64,000 nt of DNA from CBDBZX01 sp965213645 (GTDB lineage Bacteria > Deinococcota > Deinococci > Deinococcales > Trueperaceae): the NCBI GenBank assembly GCA_965213645.1, contig CBDBZX010000002.1, positions 1,860,001-1,924,000 of the forward strand. Reading direction: 5' to 3'. This document shows, piece by piece, positions 1 to 8,073 of the stretch. A model generated the notes under the pieces. The model was given only the letters and a program-made list of their open reading frames with translations. It searched no databases and was not told where the DNA came from. Every line of letters starts with the position of its first letter. Position 1 is the stretch's first letter. The translations under genes and the position numbers were made by a program.

Positions 1-810
1 ACCTATCAAGAGGACACCACGAATCCGCAAACGCTACGTTTCTTCGTGCGGGGCGAGCCTTACACCTTTTTGGGGCTCTTCCGTACCGAGCGCCACCTCT
101 TCGGCATCGAAGAAGGGTTTTTCTTCCCCCTGGGTACCGACCGCTTCGGGCGCGACGTGCTGAGTCGTACGCTGGTGGGCTCGCAAGTGTCGCTCACCGT
201 GGGGCTCGTAGGCATTCTCATCTCATTTTCTATCGGTATTTTGGTGGGCGGTATCAGCGGCTTCTACGGCGGTCTCATCGACACTGCGCTGCAACGCTTT
301 ATCGAGGTAATGCTCTCCTTTCCGCGTCTCCCGCTCCTCTTGGCGCTCGCCACCATCATCCCGGCGACGTGGCCTTCGACTTGGGTCTACGTAGGCATCG
401 TGGCGGTGTTGTCGCTCATCGGGTGGGCGGCGTTGGCAAGGGTGGTGCGCGGTCAAGTCTTGTCGGCGAGGGAAGCGGACTATGTGCAGGCGGCGCGGGC
501 TTTGGGCGTGCGCGATTTGCCCATCATCGTCCGTCACGTGTTGCCGAACTTGACCTCTTACCTCATCGTCGCGGCAACCTTGGCGCTGCCCGCGTACATC
601 TTGGGCGAGAGTGCACTCTCATTCTTGGGGCTCGGTATCAAGGAGCCGATGACCTCTTGGGGCTTGCTCTTAGCCGACGCGCAGAACTTCGAAACGCTGC
701 GGCTCTACCCGTGGTTGCTGATTCCTGGATTATTTATCGTCGTGGCGGTCTTAGCCTTTAACTTTCTGGGCGACGCCTTGCGCGACGCGGCGGACGTGCA
801 GGGGCTCTAA
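1..810 (+). CDS. ABC transporter permease, OppC/DppC family (5' end outside window)
   Basis: Inner-membrane permease of a peptide/nickel/opine-type ABC importer. The frame is open from the first base, so the N-terminal helix and part of the periplasmic loop lie outside the window. The first visible residues read TYQEDTTNPQTLRFFVRG and run into the OppC hallmark LGTDRFGRDVLSR. Several hydrophobic segments follow, and the cytoplasmic coupling loop that docks on the ATPase is visible as EADYVQAARALGVRDLPI. The GTG at 46 is internal, not a start. The stop lies one base before nagZ, so the two are probably cotranscribed. That pairing suggests import and trimming of muropeptides or amino-sugar peptides (inference). 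Family confident, substrate unknown. Confidence 0.93.
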   Translation, partial: TYQEDTTNPQTLRFFVRGEPYTFLGLFRTERHLFGIEEGFFFPLGTDRFGRDVLSRTLVGSQVSLTVGLVGILISFSIGILVGGISGFYGGLIDTALQRFIEVMLSFPRLPLLLALATIIPATWPSTWVYVGIVAVLSLIGWAALARVVRGQVLSAREADYVQAARALGVRDLPIIVRHVLPNLTSYLIVAATLALPAYILGESALSFLGLGIKEPMTSWGLLLADAQNFETLRLYPWLLIPGLFIVVAVLAFNFLGDALRDAADVQGL

Positions 811-811
811 T

Positions 812-2341
812 ATGACCGATATGAACCCCCACCGCCTCTTGATGATTGACCTCTCCGGTCCGATTCTCACGCCGGACGAACGCGCCTTTTTTGCAGACTA
901 TAAAGTAGGCGGGATATGCCTCTTTAGCCGCAACATCAAAGACAGCCTTCAAACAGCAGAATTGACGGCTGAGTTACGTGAGTTGCTTGGGGCCGACCTC
1001 ATCATCGCTACGGATCAAGAGGGCGGCAGCGTGGTGCGGGCGCTGGATGTGCCTTATTCTCCGGGCACGATGCTGTTAGGTTCAGCGGACGACCCCAAGC
1101 TAACGTATGAGGTGGCCGCCGCCACTGCAAGAGGTCTGCGCTCGTTAGGCGTCAACGTCAACTTCGCGCCCGTCGCCGATGTCAACAACAACCCGCGCAA
1201 CCCCGTCATCGGTGAGCGGTCCTTTGGGAGCGAACCCGCTCACGTCGCCCAACACGTCGTCGCCTACGTTCAAGGCTTACAGAGTGAAGGCGTCGCGGCC
1301 ACTGTCAAGCACTTCCCCGGTCACGGCGATACAGATACCGATTCGCATTTGAGCTTGCCTACTTTAGACGTGTCACCGGAGCGATTTGAAGAGGTTGAGC
1401 TTGCACCTTTTAAGGCGGCGTTTGCAGCGGGCGCAGCCTGTGTGATGAGCTATCACGGGCGTATTCTACACCTAGACGCTGAACTGCCCGCGACGCTCTC
1501 ACGCACGGTTATGACGGACCTCTTGCGAGACACACTCGGCTTCGACGGGGTGAGTTTTACGGACGCGCTCGAGATGCACGCCATTCATTTCAGCCCAACC
1601 GAAGCCGTCATACGCTCGCTGATTGCGGGCGCGGACATGCCCCTCTTCGACGTTCATACTGGCCCTGTCAAAACGCATGAGGACATTTTGAAAGGGATTG
1701 ACGTGGCACTAAAGGAGGGGCGTTTGGGGGCTCGAGAGGTAGCGGGGAAACTCGAGAGATTACAAAAACTCGCCCGCCATTTTCCGGCTCAACCTGACCC
1801 TAAAACGGCTTGGCAAGCGGGTGATACAGCGCTTCTTGCAGAAGCGGCGCAGCGCGGCGTGGCCCTGCTCGGTGACTTGCCACATTTAACGAAAGAGCTA
1901 AGTATTGCGCTCGTCGTAGCCAAAGATGAGATAGGCGGCGCGGCGAGTGACGTGATGACGCCGCCGTCGCAGAGGCTCGCTGAGTTATTGGCGTCAAAAG
2001 GATTGAGCGTCAACCAGGTTTATTATAGCCGAGCACACCTTAATCTCAACCACGACAAGATTAGATCAAGCTCTCAACACGACGTGACGCTCTTCGTCTC
2101 CACGTCGCGCACGCGGATGGCACCTGAAGAGGTCGCGTTAGGACACGCCGCAGCGCAGCACGCCAGAACGTTCATTCACCTCGCCCTCTGGAACCCGTAC
2201 CACGTGACCGACTTACCCGGTCCGGCACTCATCAGCTTCGGCTTTCGTGAGGTGTCGCTAGACGCCGTTGTCAAGGTGCTTACGCAAGAGATCGAGGCTC
2301 GAGGTCGCTCGCCTATCACGTTACGGACGGGAAACGGTTGA
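812..2341 (+). CDS. nagZ: Glycoside hydrolase family 3, beta-N-acetylhexosaminidase type
   Basis: Likely removes beta-1,4-linked N-acetylglucosamine from muropeptides during cell-wall recycling. The GH3 TIM barrel fills about residues 1-335. It holds the NagZ signature KHFPGHGDTDTDSH at 166-179, whose Asp177/His179 pair is the general acid/base in this family, and GFDGVSFTDALEM with the presumed nucleophile Asp251. About 170 C-terminal residues form a second domain, longer than in single-domain NagZ enzymes of roughly 340 residues and more like two-domain Gram-positive or Deinococcota forms. No signal peptide, so cytoplasmic. ATG at 812 follows the permease stop by one base, indicating translational coupling. 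Family certain; the exact sugar is inferred from the motif. Confidence 0.92.
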   Translation: MTDMNPHRLLMIDLSGPILTPDERAFFADYKVGGICLFSRNIKDSLQTAELTAELRELLGADLIIATDQEGGSVVRALDVPYSPGTMLLGSADDPKLTYEVAAATARGLRSLGVNVNFAPVADVNNNPRNPVIGERSFGSEPAHVAQHVVAYVQGLQSEGVAATVKHFPGHGDTDTDSHLSLPTLDVSPERFEEVELAPFKAAFAAGAACVMSYHGRILHLDAELPATLSRTVMTDLLRDTLGFDGVSFTDALEMHAIHFSPTEAVIRSLIAGADMPLFDVHTGPVKTHEDILKGIDVALKEGRLGAREVAGKLERLQKLARHFPAQPDPKTAWQAGDTALLAEAAQRGVALLGDLPHLTKELSIALVVAKDEIGGAASDVMTPPSQRLAELLASKGLSVNQVYYSRAHLNLNHDKIRSSSQHDVTLFVSTSRTRMAPEEVALGHAAAQHARTFIHLALWNPYHVTDLPGPALISFGFREVSLDAVVKVLTQEIEARGRSPITLRTGNG

Positions 2342-2460
2342 ACGTCCAGTAAACTGTACGCTGATATCAATTTCGATTGATTCTCTATCAATCCGAGCGA
2401 AAGAGTCTTCAACAGGGCGTATCATGCCGTTATCAACGAGCTGGCTCTATGACCAGATGC

Positions 2461-2590
2461 TACCTGCTGTTGAGGACTCTCCTGCGAGCAGGAATAAAGA
2501 TACGGATGGAGCGGTATGGACTATCACCGAACGCCTTTCTCGGTGATAGGGAATTTAGCGGAATCCGTATGACCTCTTTCGGTCCTAAGT
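2461..2590 (+). pseudogene. Possible IS4-type transposase fragment
   Basis: The 355-bp gap between nagZ and the convergent hydrolase gene holds no intact gene. One short stretch reads RMERYGLSPNAFLGDREFSG, and LGDREFSG resembles the second-aspartate motif (ADREFIG / GDREFVG) of IS4-family DDE transposases. No flanking homology or terminal repeats are visible, and the surrounding frames are broken. At best a decayed remnant; chance similarity is possible. Confidence 0.3.
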
Positions 2591-2637
2591 CAAGGGCAAA
2601 TGACGTAGGGCATAAGCGCAAATCTCTAGTGTCCATC

Positions 2638-2661
2638 AACAAGGGATTGCAACCCCTTGTT
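2638..2661. terminator. Inverted repeat between convergent genes
   Basis: Perfect 8-bp stem AACAAGGG / CCCTTGTT with an 8-nt loop, between the ends of nagZ (+) and the hydrolase gene (-). No strong T-run follows on either strand, so a shared terminator is likely from position but not proven. Confidence 0.45.
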
Positions 2662-2696
2662 CATACCCGGTGAACATTCCAAGGTAATCAATCTCT

Positions 2697-4004
2697 CTAC
2701 TCCCCCGCTGGCGTTTCGTGCTCCAAAGAGAGCCCCACCGCCGTGCGGTTTTGAAACCCGAGCCAATAGGTATGGTCTTCGGTAAATTCACCCTCTTCGT
2801 CCACCGAATAAACGCCGTTTTCGGCATTCTCGACAAGCTCCAGATACGCCTCTTTCGCCTCGTCCCCCTTGAGGTAGAGGTCGAAAAATGCCGTCGTGAA
2901 GTGCTGCGCGATGTTATTCATGCGCACCGTGTTCCAGACCGGGTCGGCGTAATGCATAAAGCTCTCCTTGCCCCACGTCTCGGTAGGCGCGGGAATCGGC
3001 GCGGCGGCGTTGTGGTTGGCGTTGTCGAAGGTGAGTAAGTAGCGCTCTGCGTTGCGTGCTCCCTCGAAAATGGCTTTCGTCCCGTCCAAGTAGCCCGATA
3101 CGTCGTCGGCGCTACCCGCCATGAAAAAGACAGGCGTTTCGATGCCCGCTAGACCCTCGGCGTTCCAAAACCCTGTATTCATGCCCCAAGGTGCAATCGC
3201 CACCGCCGCCTTGACGCGCGGGTCGAGACTCTCCCTATACGCTTCGTCGCCCGCTTGCCGGAGCGAGAGAATCTCGTTGGGTGGTGCATAATCGGACGTC
3301 ACGCTCGTCTGGGTCAAGCCGCCGCCGATAAAGTTCACCGCGCCGTACGCGCCCATCGAATAGCCGAGGATGCCCGTCTCTTCTGCGTTGACCAGCCCTG
3401 CTAAAAAGCTACCACTCCCCTCTTGCGAGAGACGCGCCATTTCGTCCAACACGAAGCCTTGGTCGAGCGGGCGATTCAGGAGCGTGCTGCCGAAGGTCGC
3501 TTGGTCGCTGTAGGTGCTGTCGGTGTGGTCGATAGAAACGGTGACATAGCCCTTCGAGGCGAGGTTTTCACCCAGATGAGCGAGCAAAAAGCGGTTGCCA
3601 GGGTAGCCGTGCGAGATGATGATGAGCGGATAGGGTGCGTCTGCTGAGTTCGGCTCGGCGTCCCTCACGGCGCGTCCGCTGAGCGCCGCCTGTGCGCCGT
3701 CCCTGGTGGTGACGGCGTATTCGCCTCCTGCTTCGCTCGCTAAATTAGCGGGATACCAGACCTCGACCGTGAGTGGCCTGTCGTAGCGGGGGATAGGCTC
3801 GCCCTGCACGGCGTTCACGATGTCGAGTTCGTCCGCGTTGACGAGATTTAAGGTGCGCACGCCGATGTCATAGGGGCCGTACGCCGCAAGCTCGGGCGCG
3901 TCGAAGCGGATGAGGTCGATGCGGTTGTCAGTATTGTCAATTTGGGCTAGGGCGCTGACTGAGAGAAGACCTAAGATGAGCACGAGGATAGACGTTCGTT
4001 TCAT
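2697..4004 (-). CDS. Secreted alpha/beta hydrolase (dienelactone hydrolase / PAF-acetylhydrolase-like)
   Basis: Probably an exported esterase or lipase. The chosen ATG at 4004 gives MKRTSILVLILG, the start of a Sec signal peptide ending near SALAQ, with AAAGGT about 8 nt upstream; the frame extends to 4037 without better support. The mature protein has a nucleophile elbow GYSMG inside TGILGYSMGAYGAV, the oxyanion region IIISHGYPGNRF and a C-terminal histidine in FDNANHNAA, all typical of the fold. About 435 residues with an N-terminal extension resembles PAF-acetylhydrolase-like and chlorophyllase-like bacterial hydrolases. Substrate unknown. Monocistronic, convergent with nagZ. Confidence 0.85.
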   Translation of the reverse strand: MKRTSILVLILGLLSVSALAQIDNTDNRIDLIRFDAPELAAYGPYDIGVRTLNLVNADELDIVNAVQGEPIPRYDRPLTVEVWYPANLASEAGGEYAVTTRDGAQAALSGRAVRDAEPNSADAPYPLIIISHGYPGNRFLLAHLGENLASKGYVTVSIDHTDSTYSDQATFGSTLLNRPLDQGFVLDEMARLSQEGSGSFLAGLVNAEETGILGYSMGAYGAVNFIGGGLTQTSVTSDYAPPNEILSLRQAGDEAYRESLDPRVKAAVAIAPWGMNTGFWNAEGLAGIETPVFFMAGSADDVSGYLDGTKAIFEGARNAERYLLTFDNANHNAAAPIPAPTETWGKESFMHYADPVWNTVRMNNIAQHFTTAFFDLYLKGDEAKEAYLELVENAENGVYSVDEEGEFTEDHTYWLGFQNRTAVGLSLEHETPAGE

Positions 4005-4307
4005 GGCGTGACCTTTCAATGCGCGCGTGACTGTCAATGCGAAATTGCTGTCAGGAAAGTTTACCAGAGCTTTGCGTCAGTGTGACAAATTGTTAGGTAA
4101 ACATGAAAGGGGCTGAGTATGCTACTGCTGGTAGCGCGACTCAGCAACGCCAGCCACCTGTGAGGTCGCGATATACCGGGAATGAGCACAAATATCAGCC
4201 TGCATCTTCGAAAACAGACGAACTCGCCTTTGCCGAAGCTGGTGTTGGGACTCACCTTTTCAACAGACCTCACGGTCTAGCTGCCCCAACGCCCTTAAAG
4301 TAGTCAG

Positions 4308-5306
4308 ATGAACTTGCGCTATTTAGGCTACCCCTGTACCAATGTCACGCTAAAGACCACAACAGGTAAAACCGTACGACTCGCCAACCTCGCGGACGAA
4401 AAAGCCGAAGCCGTGGCCCGCGAAAACCTGACGACGCTCCTCAAGATGCTCGAGTGGAACCTCACACAGGGCATCCACTTTCTGCGCATTGGCTCCTCTA
4501 TTATCCCGCTGGCGTCGCACGAAGCCTTCCCCTTCAACTGGCTTGAACGCTTCGAAAAAGAACTCACTCACATCCGCGACTTCACGCGCCAACACAATAT
4601 GCGCCTCTCCATGCACCCCGGACAGTACACGGTGCTCAACTCGCCTAAAGAGAAGGTAGTCGCGGCGTCCGTTAGGGAACTCGAGTACCACGCCGCCTTT
4701 TTGGAAGCTGTAGACCCCGACAGCGGCACCATGACGCTGCACGCGGGCGGCGCTTATGGGGACAAGGTTACGGCGCTGAAGAGGTTAGAGAAAAATATCG
4801 ACCTCCTCTCGCCACTGGCGAAAGACAAGCTCACGCTCGAGAACGACGACCGCACCTTTCACACCGAAGATATCTTGAGCGTCTGCGAGAGCGTCGGGCT
4901 ACCCGTCATCTTCGACTTCTTCCACCACAAGCTCAACCCTGTTCGTGAGCGGTGGGACGAAGGTCTTGTTGAACTTGTTGAACGTGTTGTGAACACCTGG
5001 AACGGGCGCATCCCCAAGTTTCACCTCTCCTCACCCAGAGACTTCACCACGGCGCACGCCGACTACATCGAGCTAGGCGACTTTTTGCAAGTGACCGACA
5101 CGCTAGACCAGATTGGCAGCGATGAACCTTATGACGTGATGCTCGAGGCGAAGCAGAAGGATGTGGCGCTGCTGAGGTTGTTGGAAGAGGTGAGGTCAAG
5201 TGAGTCTTCTGAGGAGGCGTCCCTTAAAGCTTTGCGCGGCTCGGTTTTAAGGTATGACGATCCGCTCGAGCCTGTGGAGATGGAGGATTGGGAGGCGTTG
5301 AAGTAA
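4308..5306 (+). CDS. uvsE: UV damage endonuclease UvsE
   Basis: Nicks DNA immediately 5' of UV photoproducts and some abasic lesions, starting alternative excision repair. The protein opens MNLRYLGYPC, standard for bacterial UvsE, and folds as a TIM barrel with a metal cluster. Visible signatures are RIGSSIIPLASH, LSMHPGQYTVLNSP, TLHAGGAYGDK, LTLENDD and VIFDFFHHKLN, which supply the His, Glu and Asp metal ligands. The 332-residue length is close to Deinococcus UvsE, with a short acidic C-terminal tail. UvsE is typical of Deinococcota, some Firmicutes and fungi, and is a main reason for the suggested lineage. It stands alone here. Confidence 0.93.
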   Translation: MNLRYLGYPCTNVTLKTTTGKTVRLANLADEKAEAVARENLTTLLKMLEWNLTQGIHFLRIGSSIIPLASHEAFPFNWLERFEKELTHIRDFTRQHNMRLSMHPGQYTVLNSPKEKVVAASVRELEYHAAFLEAVDPDSGTMTLHAGGAYGDKVTALKRLEKNIDLLSPLAKDKLTLENDDRTFHTEDILSVCESVGLPVIFDFFHHKLNPVRERWDEGLVELVERVVNTWNGRIPKFHLSSPRDFTTAHADYIELGDFLQVTDTLDQIGSDEPYDVMLEAKQKDVALLRLLEEVRSSESSEEASLKALRGSVLRYDDPLEPVEMEDWEALK

Positions 5307-5337
5307 AGTCCTCGTAAAAACGTTATGATGCGTCCAC

Positions 5338-6060
5338 ATGCCCGCGTTACCTTGTAAGCATCAACCTCACGTCATGGCGCAGGTTCAACCGACGATTCAC
5401 CTCCTGAGTAATCTGGACGACTTACACCCCGATATTCTGCTCGAGCACGACATCGTTCCAGAAGACTACAAGAGCGGTTTAGTTTTTCGCTCGGCAATTG
5501 AAAGTATTCGCGGAACGTTTATCGCTTCTTCGACAGCAGGGCGACAAGCGTTAGTTGGAAGTGCTTTAGAGAGGTTACGAGCGAGCGGGAGAATTGCAGG
5601 ATTTCAGCACACGAGCAGTTCGAATAGGTACGACTTTGCTGTGAAGATTGAAGAAGACCCCGACTACTACGCGGCGCTCGAGGTCAAGGGCGGCGAAGGC
5701 AATAGCATCAACATCTCTGAGCGTCCTATCTTCGCAAAAGAGTTCGCCGTCTGGTCACATCTCGACGGCGCAATCGTCAACCAACCCGCTAAGGATGCGC
5801 ATTCTATCCTCAACCGCTTGACCAACGAAATGGTGCGCCGCAATAAGATGGTGGACGCACTCTTTTTCAAGGATTTACTCTGCGGCACGAGAGCCAGACC
5901 CTGCCCTAAATATCCGGGGCAAGAAACTACAGTAGGTATGAATGTAGCGCCCGACGTGTTTCTTTTTCCACGGGAACGACCCACCGAAGAGAACCCGACA
6001 CCAAGCGTACACACCTTTAATCCTCTGCGAAATAGCCGCAGGAGCAATGGAATAGGCTAG
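5338..6060 (+). pseudogene. PD-(D/E)xK restriction-like nuclease, C-terminus lost to an IS insertion
   Basis: Not recognised as a named enzyme, but a nuclease core is visible: NRYDF (Asp99) followed by YYAALEVKGGEG, giving D-x15-E-x-K (Glu115, Lys117), the catalytic pattern of type II restriction-like endonucleases. Native sequence runs to about 6023. The last dozen codons lie inside the inverted-repeat end of the IS element, so the C-terminus is foreign. No methyltransferase partner is in the window. No clear ribosome-binding site precedes ATG 5338; ATG 5374 is an alternative. Probably inactive, although the catalytic core survives. Confidence 0.6.
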
Positions 6061-7066
6061 AGTAAAGGATGAACGTTGGGAAACTAAAAAGACGCCCGAA
6101 GCACCTGCACAACTTCACGGGTTTGACAGTTGCACAGTTCGAAGCGTTGCACGCGGCGATAGCCGAAGCGCGAGCGAAGCGAGGTATGGAGCGCAAAGGG
6201 CGGCAGCGAGCCGTGGGTGGGGGACGCAAGGCGAAGCTGAGCTTAGAGCGGCAACTACTGGTTGTGCTGATGTACTACCGGCTTCATGTCACGCAGATAC
6301 TCCTGGGCTATCTGTTCGACCTAGATGATAGCAACGTCAGCCGTCTGATTGGCGAGTTGCGCCCCATGCTGCAAGCGGTCTTGCCCTTGCCCGTTCAAGA
6401 AACACTACTTTTTGCTAAACCCAAAAAGCGCATTGGCAGCTTGGAGGAACTGCTCGAGAAGCATCCCGAACTCAAGGAGGTGCTCGTTGACGCCACCGAG
6501 CAGGAGTTGCAGAAACCTAAAGACAAAGCGAGGCACAAAAGCCGCTACTCGGACAAGAAGAAGCGGCACACGTTCAAGACGCAAGTGACGAGCACCCCTG
6601 GTGATCTCTTTGTGCATCTCTCGCGCTCGATTGAAGGACGGGTCAGTGACATCGCCCTCCTGAGAGGTAGCGGGGTCTTACGCGAACTGCCAAGCGAGCT
6701 GGACGTGCGTGTTGATCGTGGCTATCCAGTCAAGCTGGACGAACGGCGATGGTATTGCTCAGGACTATCCCAACAGGCACTTTGAGCAGCCCTACAAAGC
6801 CAGGCGTAACAAGCCCTTAGACCTCGTGCAAAAGCTCGCTAACAGCCTGCAAAACAGCGCTCGCGTCAAGGTCGAAAACACCCTGGCTCACCTCAAGCGT
6901 TTCAAGCTCCTAGCCGGTCTCTATAGAGGTCCTGAGCACAGCTATGACGACACCTTTCTTACTATCGCTGGGCTACACAACTTCCGCAAGCTCGGCAGGC
7001 TCACTTGGTAAGCTAACCGCTTACCCCACAGAAGCCTCAACGCTCGTTGTAGGTTTATTTCGCAGA
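6024..7066 (+). mobile_element. IS5-like insertion sequence
   Basis: A ~1.04-kb element bounded by 11-bp terminal inverted repeats: TCTGCGAAATA at 6024-6034 and its exact complement TATTTCGCAGA at 7056-7066. Length, repeat size and a DDE_Tnp_4-type transposase fit the IS5 family. No clear target duplication is seen (TCC on the left, CTA on the right), suggesting later rearrangement or slightly different true ends. It truncates the nuclease gene on its left. Confidence 0.8.
6069..7011 (+). pseudogene. IS5-family DDE transposase, frameshifted
   Basis: The first part (6069-6785) carries an N-terminal helix-turn-helix region (SLERQLLVVLMYYRLHVTQ) and the first two catalytic aspartates, in VLVDATEQ and VRVDRGY. 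The rest, including QPYKARRNKPLDL and the catalytic glutamate in VKVENTLAHLKRFK, is in the +1 frame and ends at 7011. The shift falls between DRGY and GIAQDYP, downstream of where programmed shifts usually occur in IS5 relatives, so a disabling mutation or base-call error is likelier than programmed frameshifting. Confidence 0.8.
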
Positions 7067-7075
7067 CTATTTATT

Positions 7076-7131
7076 AGTAAAGAACTTTTTTATTTCGTTA
7101 CAAGTGTGGAGAAATAAAAAAGTTCTTTACT
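7076..7131. repeat. Perfect 21-bp AT-rich inverted repeat
   Basis: Arms at 7076-7096 and 7111-7131 are exact complements (AGTAAAGAAC... / ...GTTCTTTACT) around a 14-nt loop, 9 bp right of the IS end. The composition is far more AT-rich than its surroundings. It may be a MITE-like remnant, a leftover end of another element or a strong hairpin terminator; no target duplication is visible. Confidence 0.8.
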
Positions 7132-7241
7132 TTCCCAAAAACATTCAGCTTAATCCTTGATGAGATACCGCGGCGGTATGCAAGTGAGGCATTTAAGAAG
7201 CAGCCAACCAAGGAGGTCTACCTATAGCTTTCAGCGGAGAC

Positions 7242-7511
7242 TTGGAAAAGCTCATGAGGATAGAGGCGGTAAAGGAAGAGCAGATCGAGGCTATAGAAGC
7301 TAACTTCACCAGCAGCATAGAAGAAGTTGAGTCGATCCCTTATGCGGCGAACGGCCCGGAGGACGACCTTACAGCCTATACAGTTTTAGTTCCAAGTAGC
7401 ACTCTCAAGAGGTGTCGGGTGAGCGGGCTGAAAATTGAACATGCCTGTTCATGCGACATCATCGAGGTGTACCTTACCGGAGCGCATTGCCTAGAAAAAG
7501 GCTACCGCTAG
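7242..7511 (+). CDS. Small hypothetical protein
   Basis: An 89-residue frame not recognised. It has an acidic N-terminal half and a C-terminal part with Cys residues (KIEHACSCDIIEVYLTGAHC). The start is uncertain: TTG 7242 lies just behind a weak GGAG, a strong AAGGAGG at 7210-7216 is 25 nt away, and ATG 7254 is in frame. Flanked by an IS element and a decayed gene, it may be a fragment, possibly of the interrupted nuclease locus. Confidence 0.35.
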   Translation: MEKLMRIEAVKEEQIEAIEANFTSSIEEVESIPYAANGPEDDLTAYTVLVPSSTLKRCRVSGLKIEHACSCDIIEVYLTGAHCLEKGYR

Positions 7512-7538
7512 AGCGATAGCCTGACTTCGTCGGCTGCT

Positions 7539-8060
7539 CTACCGGCCGACCGGGATGCACAGCACCGTTTCCGGCTGGTTGGGCAGGGTGAGGTTGCTGA
7601 TCACCAAGGTGATCTCATCTGAGGTCGTGCCGGTCGCTTCGATCGCCCCGACGTAACATCAGATCGTTAACGAAGGGATCGCTGAAACACGCGACCGAAG
7701 AGCCGTTTTCCACTAAGCGCCCGCCGCCGAACGCCCTATCGCTGCCGGAAGCCACCATGAGGGCCAATTCGTGGTCCATCACCGGGAGTCCGAACTCATC
7801 AGTAGCGAAGGCAACGATCTAAACAGTGTCGCCCTGGTCGAGCAGGGCCAGCACGCTCAGCGTGCGCAGCTCGGTCGCCCGGCCCAGCGTGGACTAGGAC
7901 GTCACTACCGGGTAGCCCGAGGCGGCTTGGTCGATGACACAGACCTCGATGCTCGCCTCGGTACTAGTCTAGGCCGCCTAGTTCAATGTCGCCCTTCTCT
8001 CTAAGAGCCAGCCCCGAGTTTCTGCGAACGAAATTAGAACCGGCGCTGGCAGTCACCACA
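7539..8060 (-). pseudogene. Decayed gene of unknown function
   Basis: The minus strand holds protein-like sequence broken by stops and frameshifts. In order it reads SNFVRRNSGLALREKGDIEL, a stop, TEASIEVCVIDQAASG, a stop, ELRTLSVLALLDQGDTV, a stop, IVAFATDEFGLPVMDHELAL, a frameshift, and GAIEATGTTSDEITLVISNL to a stop at 7541-7539. At least three in-frame stops and two shifts separate blocks that otherwise look like one secreted beta-rich domain. Not assignable to a family by eye. It sits just downstream of the haloperoxidase-like gene on the same strand. Confidence 0.55.
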
Positions 8061-8073
8061 TCGAAACGTACAG

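Noticed and set aside
2638..2661. Resemblance to a CRISPR repeat (GTTGCAATCCC-like on the minus strand)
   Set aside because: It occurs once, with no second repeat or spacer nearby; it is better read as a hairpin between convergent genes.
4038..4307. Short frames upstream of uvsE
   Set aside because: No protein-like sequence, ribosome-binding site or conserved motif; treated as promoter-containing intergenic DNA.
6709..7011. Separate small transposase gene
   Set aside because: It is the C-terminal part of the frameshifted IS5-like transposase and carries the catalytic glutamate of the same domain.
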